Assembly: GCF_024172085.1 (NCBI RefSeq)
Contig: NZ_JAMZDZ010000001.1
Coordinates: 62,001 to 126,000 of the forward strand
DNA from: Hamadaea flava
GTDB taxonomy: Bacteria; Actinomycetota; Actinomycetes; Mycobacteriales; Micromonosporaceae
Reading direction: 5' to 3'
DNA length: 64,000 nucleotides
Under the pieces are notes generated by a model that saw nothing but the letters and a program-made list of their open reading frames with translations, made no database searches and was not told the origin of the DNA. Numbering within the stretch: position 1 is the first letter of the stretch; every line of letters starts with the position of its first letter. Positions 8,796-17,791 of the stretch are shown here, piece after piece. The translations under genes were made by a program, and so were the position numbers.

Positions 8796-8822
8796 GACGA
8801 GGTAGCCCACGCTTTTGTGACA
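8796..8822 (-). promoter_or_regulatory. ECF41-type promoter of the sigma factor gene
   Basis: On the minus strand, TGTCACA at 8822-8816 is separated by exactly 16 bases from CGTC at 8799-8796. This is the -35/-10 pair described for ECF41 sigma factors. It lies about 60 bases upstream of the sigma gene start at 8735, which gives a short leader and implies positive autoregulation. Confidence 0.75.
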
Positions 8823-8864
8823 TGCCTGTTGTGTGACCTGCCTCCCGTACGGAGGGTGTGAGAC

Positions 8865-9050
8865 TCAGGTCCGCGGCCTGCCCGGCGGCGTGTCCTGGAT
8901 GTGCAGGCGACTCGGCTTCTCCCCGCGGGCGGCTAGGCGGCCCGCCGCCACCGCGTCCGCCCGGGTCTCGTGCCGGGACACCATCTCGCCGTCCCGGCGG
9001 ACCTGCCAAGATTCGCCGTCGGGGAGCACGCGGTATTCGATTTGGCGCAT
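8865..9050 (-). CDS. Small DUF2188-like protein
   Basis: 61 residues from ATG 9050 (start MRQIEYRVLPDGESW). It has the pattern of the DUF2188 family: a short strand with a trailing tryptophan, a second strand QVRRDGEMVSRHET, then an alanine-rich helix starting RADAVAAGRLAA and a final strand LHIQD. Function is unknown. An in-frame upstream ATG at 9149 would give 94 residues, but the extension (MADPELGKSRRG...) does not resemble the family. It is not obviously linked to its neighbours. Confidence 0.65.
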   Translation of the reverse strand: MRQIEYRVLPDGESWQVRRDGEMVSRHETRADAVAAGRLAARGEKPSRLHIQDTPPGRPRT

Positions 9051-9156
9051 CGGCCGCCCATCCGTTCGCTGTCGTCTGTCCAGTGTGCTGCGACAGAGTT
9101 CTGCCCGAGGGGTGCCGCGCCGCGATTTCCCCAATTCGGGGTCGGCCAATCACAGG

Positions 9157-10062
9157 TCAGGCGCGCAGATAGGAGAACTGTGCGCCGCACGGCCGGTAGC
9201 CGAGCCACTCGTTGATCGCGAGCATCGGGCCGTTCTCCTCGTCGTTGGTGGTGAACGCGTCGGTGATGCCGCGCTCGGCCGCCCGGCGCAGCGCCACCGA
9301 TTTGGCGTACTTGGCCAGGCCGCGGCCTCGGAACGCCCGCCGAGTCCCGGTCCCGCCCGACCACATGCGCCGATCGAGGTCGGTCTCCACCAGCGTGTAC
9401 GCGGCCGGCTGCCCGTCGGCGTACACCAGGACGCTCGCCGCCTTGTCGGTGTCGGGCGCTTCCCAGATCGTCGACCGCCACTCGGCGAAGTCCATCGCGT
9501 CGGCGGGCGTGTCGCCGGGCTCGTCCAGCACCGCCTCCGAGTCGACCGCGAAGACCTCCTCGGGTGTGGTCTCGGCGAACGGCACCGCCCGCACGTGTTC
9601 CCCGGCGGCCGGTGCCGCCGGCAACGGCCCTGCGAGGTTCAGGTGCGAGTAACGCAGCTCATGCCGCTGCGTGAAGCCCCGCGTCCCGAGGAACCGAACG
9701 GTTGCCTCGTCGCCGTCGCCCCAGCCCTCGATCCGGGTGCCGCCAACCGCCTCGAGATGGGCCGAGAGCCGGTCGAACAGCTCACTACCGAGGCCGCGCC
9801 CTCGGTAGTCCGGTCGCACGAGGAGACCGAGCTGGCTCGCCCCCGGCAACGAACTGGAGATCGACAATCCGGCCCGCCCGACCCCGGCGACCCGGCCGTC
9901 CTCCTCGGCGACCAGGCGTAGCGCGTGTGCCCGGGCCGGTTCCGTCGCCCAGTGATGGCGGAAGGCCTCCTCGTGCACGACGGCGTACGCGTACAGGTCA
10001 CGCTGGATGGCGACGAAGGCCGGTTCGTCGCCCGGGCCGGCCGGTCGAATGCTGAATGCCAT
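9157..10062 (-). CDS. GNAT-family N-acetyltransferase with two GNAT domains
   Basis: 301 residues. The first GNAT domain (about 1-150) has an acetyl-CoA loop LGLLVRPDYRGRGLGSELF. A second, weaker one (about 160-301) has TGTRRAFRGRGLAKYAKSVAL and ends with NEWLGYRP. Such tandem-GNAT proteins resemble mycothiol synthase in architecture, but this one is ordinary in context and the acceptor is unknown. It starts at ATG 10062, divergent from the toroid protein gene at 10114 with only 51 bases between, so the promoters overlap. Confidence 0.85.
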   Translation of the reverse strand: MAFSIRPAGPGDEPAFVAIQRDLYAYAVVHEEAFRHHWATEPARAHALRLVAEEDGRVAGVGRAGLSISSSLPGASQLGLLVRPDYRGRGLGSELFDRLSAHLEAVGGTRIEGWGDGDEATVRFLGTRGFTQRHELRYSHLNLAGPLPAAPAAGEHVRAVPFAETTPEEVFAVDSEAVLDEPGDTPADAMDFAEWRSTIWEAPDTDKAASVLVYADGQPAAYTLVETDLDRRMWSGGTGTRRAFRGRGLAKYAKSVALRRAAERGITDAFTTNDEENGPMLAINEWLGYRPCGAQFSYLRA

Positions 10063-10113
10063 GCCCCTGGTGTATCAGCGGCCGCAACCGCATTTCGTGG
10101 TTACACTCGCCCG

Positions 10114-11064
10114 ATGGCCGTCCTCGACTGGCTCCTGGACTCCGATCCAGCGGTGCGCTGGCAGGTGCGGCGCGACCTGACCGACGCGCCCCCGGACGAC
10201 ATCGCCGCCGAGCGCCGGCGGGTCGCCGACGAGGGCTGGGGCGCGCGGCTGCTCGCGGCGCAGGGCGACGACGGCCAGTGGGACGGCGGCTCCTGCTTCC
10301 CGGCCGGGTGGTGGGCGGCCGATCACCGCGGCGAGCGCGGGCAGCCGTGGACGCCCACATTGCCCGTGCTGCATCTGCTGACGCAATTCGGCGTCGATCC
10401 CGGCGACGAGCGCGTCCGCTACGCGGTCGACCAGGTGCGGGAGAAGAGCCGCTGGGACTACGACGACCTCCCGTTCTTCGCCGGCGAGGTCGACTGCTGC
10501 ATCAACGGGCGGACCCTCGCCATCGGAGTCTACTTCGGACAGAACGTGGACGGGATCGTCACCCGGTTGCTGGCCGACCAGCTCGGCGACGGCGGCTGGA
10601 ACTGCTACGCCGAGGAGACGGGCTCGGCCAATTCCTCGTTCGCGTCGACGATCAACGTGCTGGAGGGCCTGCTCGCGTACGAACAGGCGATGGGCGGACC
10701 GCCCGAGGTGCGCGAGGCGCGCCGCCGGGGCGAGGAGTACCTGCTGGAACGAGACCTGCTGCGCCGCAGGAGCACCGGTGAGATCGTCGACCCCGCGTGG
10801 CTCCAGTTCTCCTTCCCCACACGCTGGCACTACGACGCGTTGCGATGCCTGGAGTACTTCAGCGACACGGGCGACCCGCCCGATCCACGCATAGACGAGG
10901 CGATCCGCCTGGTGCGATCCAAGCAGCAGCCGGACGGGACCTGGCTGCTGGAGAACACCCACCAGGGCCGGACCTACTTCGAGCTGGAGGACGGCGACGG
11001 CCGGCCGAGCCGGTGGAACACGCTGCGGGCCACGCGCGTGCTCACCTGGTACGACCAGCGTTGA
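10114..11064 (+). CDS. Alpha/alpha-toroid (terpene cyclase/prenyltransferase-like) protein of unknown function
   Basis: 316 residues with repeated Q-D/G-W motifs (GDDGQWDGG, LGDGGWNCYAE, QQPDGTWLLE) as in the alpha/alpha toroids of squalene-hopene cyclases and prenyltransferase beta subunits. The DXDD catalytic motif of protonating cyclases was not found, so enzymatic cyclase activity is doubtful. Cysteines in a CC pair (EVDCCINGR) and an NCYAEE segment are conserved-looking. It is coupled to the hydrolase gene that follows (TGATG overlap at 11062-11066), so the two may act together. No function is assigned. Confidence 0.75.
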   Translation: MAVLDWLLDSDPAVRWQVRRDLTDAPPDDIAAERRRVADEGWGARLLAAQGDDGQWDGGSCFPAGWWAADHRGERGQPWTPTLPVLHLLTQFGVDPGDERVRYAVDQVREKSRWDYDDLPFFAGEVDCCINGRTLAIGVYFGQNVDGIVTRLLADQLGDGGWNCYAEETGSANSSFASTINVLEGLLAYEQAMGGPPEVREARRRGEEYLLERDLLRRRSTGEIVDPAWLQFSFPTRWHYDALRCLEYFSDTGDPPDPRIDEAIRLVRSKQQPDGTWLLENTHQGRTYFELEDGDGRPSRWNTLRATRVLTWYDQR

Positions 11065-11765
11065 TGGGGGTCGCCGAACGGTCCTTCCGGATCGAGGGAG
11101 CGACCGGTCCGGTTCCCGGCGTGGCCTGGCTGCCGCCGGGGGCCGGCGGTCTGGTCCTGCTCGGCCACGGCGGCAGCGGCGACAAGCGCAGCCCCCGCAT
11201 CGTCGAACTGGCGACCTGGTTCGCCGCGAACGGGCTCGCCGCGGCCGCCATCGACGGGCCGTATCACGGCGAGCGGGTGCCCGCGCCGGTCCCCGCTCCC
11301 GAATACCAGGCCCGGATGGTTGCCGACGGCATCGACGACGTCCTCGACCGGATGACAGCGGACTGGCTGGCGGTGGTGCGGCACCTCGGCTTCGCCCGGG
11401 TCGGCTACCTCGGCGTCTCCCTCGGCACGCGGTTCGGTCTGCCGCTGGCAGCCGCGCTCGGCGACCGGCTGCACTGCGCGGTCCTCGGCAAGTTCGGCCT
11501 GCGGCAGCATCCCGCGATGCCGGCCGGGCTGGCCACGCCCGACCGTGCGGTCCGGGAGGCGCGGGCGATCACCGCCTCGGTGCTGTTCCACGTCCAGTGG
11601 GACGACGAGATCTTCCCGCGCGACGGGCAACTGGCCCTCTTCGACGCGTTGGGCGCCTCGGGCAAGCAGCTCATCGCGTACGCGGGCGGGCATGGCGTGA
11701 CCCCGCCCGGGGCGGTGGAGCACTGGCGGACCTTCGTCCACCGCCACCTGGGCGAGGAAGGGTAG
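11064..11765 (+). CDS. Alpha/beta hydrolase (dienelactone hydrolase-like)
   Basis: 233 residues. An oxyanion-type GHGGSGDK segment occurs early, the nucleophile elbow is GVSLG (Ser of G-x-S-x-G), then an acid candidate lies in WDDEIFPRDGQ and the catalytic His in AYAGGHGVTPP. No signal peptide is seen. The start ATG overlaps the stop of the toroid gene (TGATG), making a two-gene operon. The substrate is unknown. Confidence 0.82.
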   Translation: MGVAERSFRIEGATGPVPGVAWLPPGAGGLVLLGHGGSGDKRSPRIVELATWFAANGLAAAAIDGPYHGERVPAPVPAPEYQARMVADGIDDVLDRMTADWLAVVRHLGFARVGYLGVSLGTRFGLPLAAALGDRLHCAVLGKFGLRQHPAMPAGLATPDRAVREARAITASVLFHVQWDDEIFPRDGQLALFDALGASGKQLIAYAGGHGVTPPGAVEHWRTFVHRHLGEEG

Positions 11766-11769
11766 CGCT

Positions 11770-12642
11770 TTACAGCACCGAGCGCAGCGTGGCGGCGAAG
11801 CCGTCGGGGTCGCCCTTCATCCACGGGTTCTCCCCGAGGAAGCCGCCGTGGTGGCTCGGGAAGGTGACCGGCTCGACACCGAGCCGGGCCGCGATCGCCT
11901 CGCCGCCCCGGTGGGCCATCTCGCCCACGGACTCCGCGCCGACGCCGATGACGATCCGGGTGCTGGACGCCTTCAGCGTGGCGAAGTCGTGCTCGTAGTG
12001 CGTGCAGCTCAGCAGGTTCTGACCGATCAGCACGTCGTCGCGGCGGCCGTCGTCCTCGGTGGGCAGCCCGAACGCAGCCGGGTCCGGGGCGGGCATCGTC
12101 GCGAACTCCGCCGGGTATTCGCCCCGGTGGCTGGTCAGCGCGATGAACATCGCCATCCCCGCGCCGAAGCCGTGCTCGGTGTACACGGCGTCGAGCCGCT
12201 TCGCGGCGGCCAGCGCCACCTCGGCGTCGGGCAGGTTCCGCATCGCCGGCGGCTCGTGCGCGACGAGCGTACGCACCAGGCCGGGGTACTGGGCGACCAG
12301 CGCCAGCATGTTGATCGCGCCGCCGCTGCTGGCGAAGACGTCGACCGGCCCGCCGACCGCCTCGATCACCCGGCGCAGGTCGTCGGCGTGCTGGTCGGGG
12401 GTGGACTTCGACGCCGGCTCGTCCTTGGTGCTGCGCCCGGCGCCGCGCGGGTCGTAGGTGACCACCGTGCGGTCGGGGAACCGGGCGGCCAGCTCGCCGA
12501 AACCGGACGCGTCCATCGGCGAGCCGACCATCAGCAGGGCGGGCTCGGTCGTGCCGTCAGCCAGGCGCACGTCGTAGGTGATGACGGCGCCGGGCGCCTC
12601 GACGGTGCTGGTCTTGACGGTGTTGTTCGAGATCGCGGTCAT
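11770..12642 (-). CDS. Alpha/beta hydrolase
   Basis: 290-residue alpha/beta hydrolase. HG-type oxyanion motifs are weak, but the elbow region FASSGGAINML supplies the serine, TYDPRGAGRS is the classic beta-4/loop segment, and the C-terminal HHGGFLGE carries a likely catalytic His. It is similar in layout to the hydrolase at 22269. It converges with the preceding hydrolase gene with only four bases between stops. The 197-bp region upstream, before 12840, shows no gene. Confidence 0.82.
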   Translation of the reverse strand: MTAISNNTVKTSTVEAPGAVITYDVRLADGTTEPALLMVGSPMDASGFGELAARFPDRTVVTYDPRGAGRSTKDEPASKSTPDQHADDLRRVIEAVGGPVDVFASSGGAINMLALVAQYPGLVRTLVAHEPPAMRNLPDAEVALAAAKRLDAVYTEHGFGAGMAMFIALTSHRGEYPAEFATMPAPDPAAFGLPTEDDGRRDDVLIGQNLLSCTHYEHDFATLKASSTRIVIGVGAESVGEMAHRGGEAIAARLGVEPVTFPSHHGGFLGENPWMKGDPDGFAATLRSVL

Positions 12643-12839
12643 CGTTGACTCCTTCGGAAACTGAGGACTACACCCCTAAGACGACCCGGCCGCACGAAAC
12701 TCATCGGCCCCACCGGACGAAGATTTCGCCTCACCAGACGGAGACCGATTATGCGGTTTTGTGACGGACCCGGCGCGTGATCACACCGGCGGTCGCCGGG
12801 GACATCGCGATGGGGTGAACCCCGCTAGACTCACCCGCC

Positions 12840-13436
12840 ATGCGCGCAGCCCCTAGATCCATTACCCGACTCGCCGTTCTGCTGCCGAGCGCCGGGGTGA
12901 TCGGTGCCGTCGAGGTCGCCTACGGCCTCCTGCAAGTGTTTCGCCTCAACGCGAACGAGGCGGCCGCGTACGCCGCCGCGCCGGCCGCCGCCGAGGCCGT
13001 CGCCCGCGCCGTGTCCAATCTGGAGGCTTCCGCGCAGTTCTGCTTGTGGACCGGTCTGGCGGCGACGTTGCTCCTGGCCGGTGGACTGCTCGTCCGCAAG
13101 GCGGTGCCCTACACGCGGGTCATACTGTGGCTGCTGTGGGGCGAGGCGCTGCTGGGGAACCTGCTGCTCTTCGGTGACACCTCGGTCGGGCTCAAGGCGT
13201 TCGTCGATCCAGACCCGGCAACGGAGGCTCTGGTCAACCAGCTCCTGCTTGCCCCGGGACGATCGCTCGTGCTCTACACCGCCGAGGTGATGATGATCGG
13301 CCTGCTGGGCTGGATCGCGATGCTGCTGCGAAACGAGGAGACGGTCGAGTTCCTCAAGATCCGAACCGAGTCCGTCACCGACCCGGCCTGGGAAGCGCTC
13401 ATGGCGGCCCGGCGGAACCGGGAGAACGTCGGCTGA
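12840..13436 (+). CDS. Integral membrane protein of unknown function
   Basis: 198 residues with four likely membrane segments (about 10-32, 62-82, 90-110, 140-160) and a charged C-terminal tail of about 35 residues on the cytoplasmic side. The extracytoplasmic loops are alanine-rich. No family was recognised with confidence. It stands alone between a divergent hydrolase gene and the convergent DUF1501 gene. Confidence 0.7.
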   Translation: MRAAPRSITRLAVLLPSAGVIGAVEVAYGLLQVFRLNANEAAAYAAAPAAAEAVARAVSNLEASAQFCLWTGLAATLLLAGGLLVRKAVPYTRVILWLLWGEALLGNLLLFGDTSVGLKAFVDPDPATEALVNQLLLAPGRSLVLYTAEVMMIGLLGWIAMLLRNEETVEFLKIRTESVTDPAWEALMAARRNRENVG

Positions 13437-13461
13437 CCCAGCCCTCGCCGACGGAGCGGGG

Positions 13462-14712
13462 TCAGGTCAGCAGACCCGGGAGGCGGCCGTCCCAGCCGTC
13501 GAGGACCGGATCGGGATCGGCCCCGAGGACGTCGGCGAGCACGGCGGCGTACACGTCGCGGAAGTCGGTGTGGTACTTCAGGTCGCCATGGTCGAGATCG
13601 GTCAGGCTCGGCTGGTCGCCGATGAGCCGACCGCCCGCGACGGACGCCCCGGCGATCAGGATGTTCGACGCCGTGCCGTGGTCGGTGCCGTCCGAGGCGT
13701 TCGCGCGTACGCGCCGCCCGAACTCCGAGTAGACCATGACCACGACCTTGCGGCCGTTCTCGGTGCGGCCCATCCGCTCCAGGAACCCGGCGACGGCGGT
13801 GTCGACCGTCTTGAGCTGGGTCTCCTGCCCAGTCCTCTCCCCGGCGTGGAAGTCGAACCCGCCCATCGACACCGAGAACACCCGGGTCATGACGCCCGCC
13901 TCGACGCAGGTCGCGACGAGGTCGAGCTGGGCCTTCAGCGTCGACACCGCGCCACCGGTGCCGGTCGCGGGCTCGTTGTCGTGGTCGCCGTCGTTGTCGT
14001 CGTCCTCGGCGAGCGCGTCGGTGAGCAGTTTGTCGACGCTGGCCAGGTCGCCGAAGCAGGCGGCCGCCCGCGCTTGGAGCGCGGGTTCGCCTGACGAGGT
14101 GCTTCCGAGGGCGTGCAGGTCGGCGGCGGTGATGCTCTTGGGCACCGTGACGCTGCCCAGCGGCACCGCGGCCCCAGCGCAGCTCGCCCCGGCCAGGATC
14201 GGCGGCAGCACCGGCTCCAACGAGATGGCCGTGCGCGGGTCGCGTCCGGCCCGGTCCAGCCAGCGGCCGAGCCAGCCGGTGGTTCCGGGTTGGACCGGGT
14301 TCGCGGTCTGCCAGATGTCCATCGACCGGAAATGGCTGCGGTCCGGCTTCGGATAACCGACGCCATGCACGATCGCCAGTTGCTTGCGGTCGTACGCCGC
14401 CTTCAGCCCCGTCATCGCCGGGTTCAGTCCGGTGTGCGCGTCGAGGTGCAGCACTTTCGACGCCTCGTACGCCATCTCGCCGCGAGCGTCGTGGTACGCG
14501 TCGTCGGCATACGGGATGACCGTGGCCAGCCCGTCGTTGCCGCCGTAGAGCGTCACGAGCACCAGGGTGCGGTCGCCGGCCGAGGCGGCGGCCGGATCGT
14601 CGGCGGTCGCGAGGATGTCGGCGATCGTGTAGACGCCGGCTCCGGCGGCCAGCGCGGTGCCGCCGACGACGCCGGAGGCGATCAGGAACTTGCGTCTGGT
14701 GACGGTGTCCAT
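13462..14712 (-). CDS. DUF1501 protein, Tat-exported
   Basis: 416 residues. The N-terminus VTRRKFLIASGVVGG is a twin-arginine signal (RRKFL) followed by a hydrophobic stretch, so the protein should be exported folded. The body is of the DUF1501 (sulfatase/alkaline-phosphatase-like) family, with VTLYGGNDGLATVIPY, VVMVYSEFGRRVRANASDGTDHG and an acidic DDDNDGDHDNE insertion near residue 230. It is the second gene of a DUF1800-DUF1501 operon, a pair widespread in bacteria with unsettled function. A good SD (GGGAGG) overlaps the stop of the preceding gene. Confidence 0.88.
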   Translation of the reverse strand: MDTVTRRKFLIASGVVGGTALAAGAGVYTIADILATADDPAAASAGDRTLVLVTLYGGNDGLATVIPYADDAYHDARGEMAYEASKVLHLDAHTGLNPAMTGLKAAYDRKQLAIVHGVGYPKPDRSHFRSMDIWQTANPVQPGTTGWLGRWLDRAGRDPRTAISLEPVLPPILAGASCAGAAVPLGSVTVPKSITAADLHALGSTSSGEPALQARAAACFGDLASVDKLLTDALAEDDDNDGDHDNEPATGTGGAVSTLKAQLDLVATCVEAGVMTRVFSVSMGGFDFHAGERTGQETQLKTVDTAVAGFLERMGRTENGRKVVVMVYSEFGRRVRANASDGTDHGTASNILIAGASVAGGRLIGDQPSLTDLDHGDLKYHTDFRDVYAAVLADVLGADPDPVLDGWDGRLPGLLT

Positions 14713-14725
14713 CCGAGATCCTCCC

Positions 14726-16033
14726 TCAGCTGACCGCGTACTCGGGGCTGATCAGGGCGAGCGTGATCAGGCGCTGTGGTTTCTTGGCGGCGTCGAGCAG
14801 CGCCTTGCGGGTGCGGCCGGTCCACTCGTCGACGGCCAGGAGCCGGCCCACCGCGTCGACCTTCGTGGCGGCGGCACCGTTCCGGAGTGTGTCCAGGGTG
14901 GAATCCGGGACGGCCGTGGCGATCGCGGCCGCGCACCGCATCCGCGCCTGGAGCGAGGAGGTCGTCAGCCAGGCCGCTCCGGCGGGCCAGCCGCCGACGC
15001 TGGGCGGACGCAGCGGCAGCTGGCCCATGGCGCGGGTCGCGTTGAGCGTCGTGGCCAGTGTCTTCTCCGCCGTGGGTACGCCGAGCTGCCGGTACGCGCC
15101 GACCGCCCATTCGACCGGCGACTTGACGAGGTGCCCGGCGCTGGCAGTGAACGCGTCGTCGGTGAACAACGCCGTGAGCAGGGCGCTGATGTCGTGGCCA
15201 CGCCCGTACGCCGTCACCAGGCTGTCCCGGGTGGACGAGGGCATCGGCTCGCCCGACCCGAAGCGCAGCCAGAACCGGTTCGCCAGGAAGATCGGATGAG
15301 CGCGCTGTTCCACCAGTACGCGGACGAACGAGTCGCCGTCGTGGGCCGCGGTTTGACCGAGGATGGTCGTCCGGCCTACGGCGTGGCGGCGTGGATCGAA
15401 GACGGCGGCGCCCCGGGCGCGGTCGAGGGTCCATCCGGTGAGCGCCTTCGCTCCGGCCTTCACATCGTCCTCGGTGTACGCGCCCACGCCGAGCGTGAAC
15501 AGCTCCATCAGTTCCCGGGCCAGGTTCTCGTTGGGTGCCTTGGCCGTGTTGCGCTGCCCGTCGAGCCAGTAGGCGAGGGCTCCGTCCCGCAGCATCTGCC
15601 GGGCGAGCAGTTCGAAGTCGCCGGCGCCTGACGCGCGGAACTTCTCCAGTTGCGCCCGCATCAGCCGGGCCGACACCACCTTCTGCGCGCTCGTGGCCCA
15701 ATGCCCGTGCCAGAAGAAGACCAGCTTCTCGGCCAGCCGGTGATCGGCGGTGACCATTCGGGTCACCCAGGCTCGGGTCAGCTCGCCGAGCAACGCCCGC
15801 GCCCGCTGCTGGGCGGCCGCCCGCTGTTCCCGCGTGCGCTTGCCGGGAATCGGCCCGAGCAGCGGATCCTCGGCGTACGCCGGCAGGGGTGCGGCCGATT
15901 CGGCGGCCGTCGGCCGGACCAGCTCCCGGACCACGTCGCCGTAGTCGCGGGCCGCCGCGGCGTCCACCTCGGCCGCGGTGGGGCCGAAGGTCGCCCGGCG
16001 CAACAAGTGCGCGGCCAGCTTCCGATCTGCCAT
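14726..16033 (-). CDS. DUF1800 protein
   Basis: 435 residues beginning MADRKLAAHLLRRATFGPT, the characteristic start of the DUF1800 family. Other family motifs are KLVFFWHGHWATS, NENLARELMELFTLGVG and VKSPVEWAVGAYR. It precedes DUF1501 by 13 bases in the same operon, and the two families nearly always co-occur, so a joint extracytoplasmic role is likely; the reaction is unknown. A much longer in-frame extension to 16225 was rejected because the family start is at ATG 16033. Confidence 0.88.
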   Translation of the reverse strand: MADRKLAAHLLRRATFGPTAAEVDAAAARDYGDVVRELVRPTAAESAAPLPAYAEDPLLGPIPGKRTREQRAAAQQRARALLGELTRAWVTRMVTADHRLAEKLVFFWHGHWATSAQKVVSARLMRAQLEKFRASGAGDFELLARQMLRDGALAYWLDGQRNTAKAPNENLARELMELFTLGVGAYTEDDVKAGAKALTGWTLDRARGAAVFDPRRHAVGRTTILGQTAAHDGDSFVRVLVEQRAHPIFLANRFWLRFGSGEPMPSSTRDSLVTAYGRGHDISALLTALFTDDAFTASAGHLVKSPVEWAVGAYRQLGVPTAEKTLATTLNATRAMGQLPLRPPSVGGWPAGAAWLTTSSLQARMRCAAAIATAVPDSTLDTLRNGAAATKVDAVGRLLAVDEWTGRTRKALLDAAKKPQRLITLALISPEYAVS

Positions 16034-16095
16034 GGCCAGACGGTACCGAGCGGAGCGTCGTCGCGCAGCGGCGGCAGGTTCGGGAAACGTAAGGC

Positions 16096-16509
16096 TTAAA
16101 GCCGCTCGACGACGCGGAACCGTTGCAGGACCGCCATCGTGTCGTCGGTCACCGTGAACTCCGGATCGCCCAGCCAGCCCCGATAGTCCGCGCCGTGCCA
16201 GTAGTCCTCGTGCCCGGCCCGCCACTCGGCGACCGACGTGTATCCCTCGCCTTCGTCGCGCGCGAAGTCGAGGTCGACGTCACCGACGCGCGCCACCCGC
16301 ACCTCGACCAGCTCGATCACCGCGACCGGGCGCTCGTCGGAGTCGACTACGGCGTGCCGGGTGCCCTCGACCGGCAGCGGATCGCCGTCGATCTCGTAGT
16401 CCTGCAGCAGTGCGGAGGTCGACGTCTTCGTCCCGTCGAGGACGGCGGCGACGAGCAGGTCCCGCAGCGGACCGGGGAAGGCGAACTGGAAGGTGGGGAG
16501 GTCAGTCAC
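16096..16509 (-). CDS. ASCH-domain protein
   Basis: 137 residues from GTG 16509. The ASCH fold is indicated by FAFPGPLRDLLVAAVLDGTKTSTSALL, by PVEGTRHAVVDSDERPVAVIELVEVRVARVGDVD and by EGYTSVAEWRAGHEDYW. ASCH proteins are thought to bind RNA or modified bases, and some hydrolyse N4-acetylcytidine. It is a single gene between the DUF1800 operon and the MFS gene. Confidence 0.8.
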   Translation of the reverse strand: MTDLPTFQFAFPGPLRDLLVAAVLDGTKTSTSALLQDYEIDGDPLPVEGTRHAVVDSDERPVAVIELVEVRVARVGDVDLDFARDEGEGYTSVAEWRAGHEDYWHGADYRGWLGDPEFTVTDDTMAVLQRFRVVERL

Positions 16510-16528
16510 CGGGCGAGGCTAACAAGGC

Positions 16529-17746
16529 TCACTGCTCCTGCGCGCCGGCTTTTCTGCGGTCCACCTGCTCGACCTCGGGCGTGCGCGGCAGCGGGCGTAC
16601 GCTGTCGGCCACCAGCGCGGCCAGGCCCAGCATCACCGCCACCACGATCAACGCGCGCAGCACCGTGAGGTGCTCGCCGAGGAACCCGATCAGCGGCGGC
16701 CCGGCGAGGAACGCGCAATAGCCGATGGACGCGATGACGCTGACCCGTGCCGCCGCCCGATGAGGGTCGTCGCCGCCGGCGCTCATCCCGACCGGGAAGC
16801 CAAGGCAGACGCCGACGCCCCAGAGCAGCGTTCCGGCGAACGCGTACGCCGGGTTCGGGGCGAAGATGAACAGCAGCACGCCGCCGACCCCGATCGCGCA
16901 CAGCACCCGCACGACCGGTACGCGTCCGAAGCGGTCGAGCAGCCCGGGGCCGAACCAGCGGCCGATCGTCATCGCGGTGAGGAAGGCCGCGAACGCCAGC
17001 GTGCCCAGGGCGGGGGAGACGTGGTGGCCGTCGATCGCGGCGACGCTGATCCAGTCGTTGCCGGTGCCCTCGGCGAACGCGAAGGCCAGCGTGAACACCC
17101 CGACGAGCAGCGTACGCGGCTCCCGCCAGGCGGTCAGGGCGCTCGGCTTGACGGTGCCGTCGCCCGGCTCCTCCGGAGTCTCCGCCCGGTCGTCGAGGAA
17201 GCGTTGTGCGTACCAAGGGATGCTGACGGCGATGATCACCGCGACGCCGAGCAGATGTGCGGTGACCGGCACGTTCAAGGCGATCATGAGCGTGCCCAGC
17301 AGCGCACCGGCTACCGTGCCCAGGCTGAATCCCGCGTGGAAGCGCGACATGATCGAGCGGCCGAGTCGCCGCTCCACGACGGTGCCCTGCACGTTCATCG
17401 CGACGTCCCACGCGCCGTTGGCGAACCCGAGCATGGCGAGGCCGATGACGACCGGGAAGACGCCGGCGAGCGCGCCGAGCGCGACTACGGTCAGGGCCAA
17501 GGCCAGCAGCAAGGCCATCGCGGCCACGGTCTTGGCCGAGCCGAACCGCGTGACGACCGGACCGGACAAGGGCAGTGCGAGCAGCGAGCCGGCCGCGATG
17601 GCGAGCAGCACCAGACCGAGCGTCGCGGGTTCGAGCTCCAGCTGGTCGCGGACCTGCGGAATACGCGCGGCCCAGCTGGCGAAGGCGAAGCCCGAGCCGA
17701 TGAAGGCGGCGTAGGTGGCCGTCGTCGCGGCGCGCGTGCTCGTCAT
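16529..17746 (-). CDS. MFS transporter
   Basis: 405 residues with about twelve hydrophobic segments and MFS loop motifs (GPVVTRFGSAKT between segments 2 and 3). The N-terminus FIGSGFAFASWAARIPQVRDQL is typical of a subgroup of actinobacterial MFS proteins related to YbjJ/fucose-permease-like carriers. It follows a MarR regulator gene by 45 bases on the same strand, so it is probably the efflux target of that regulator and shares the operator at 18283-18328. Confidence 0.87.
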   Translation of the reverse strand: MTSTRAATTATYAAFIGSGFAFASWAARIPQVRDQLELEPATLGLVLLAIAAGSLLALPLSGPVVTRFGSAKTVAAMALLLALALTVVALGALAGVFPVVIGLAMLGFANGAWDVAMNVQGTVVERRLGRSIMSRFHAGFSLGTVAGALLGTLMIALNVPVTAHLLGVAVIIAVSIPWYAQRFLDDRAETPEEPGDGTVKPSALTAWREPRTLLVGVFTLAFAFAEGTGNDWISVAAIDGHHVSPALGTLAFAAFLTAMTIGRWFGPGLLDRFGRVPVVRVLCAIGVGGVLLFIFAPNPAYAFAGTLLWGVGVCLGFPVGMSAGGDDPHRAAARVSVIASIGYCAFLAGPPLIGFLGEHLTVLRALIVVAVMLGLAALVADSVRPLPRTPEVEQVDRRKAGAQEQ

Positions 17747-17791
17747 GATCTCGAAAGTACCCGAGCCGCCCTGGTCACCTGCGCAGCCAGG

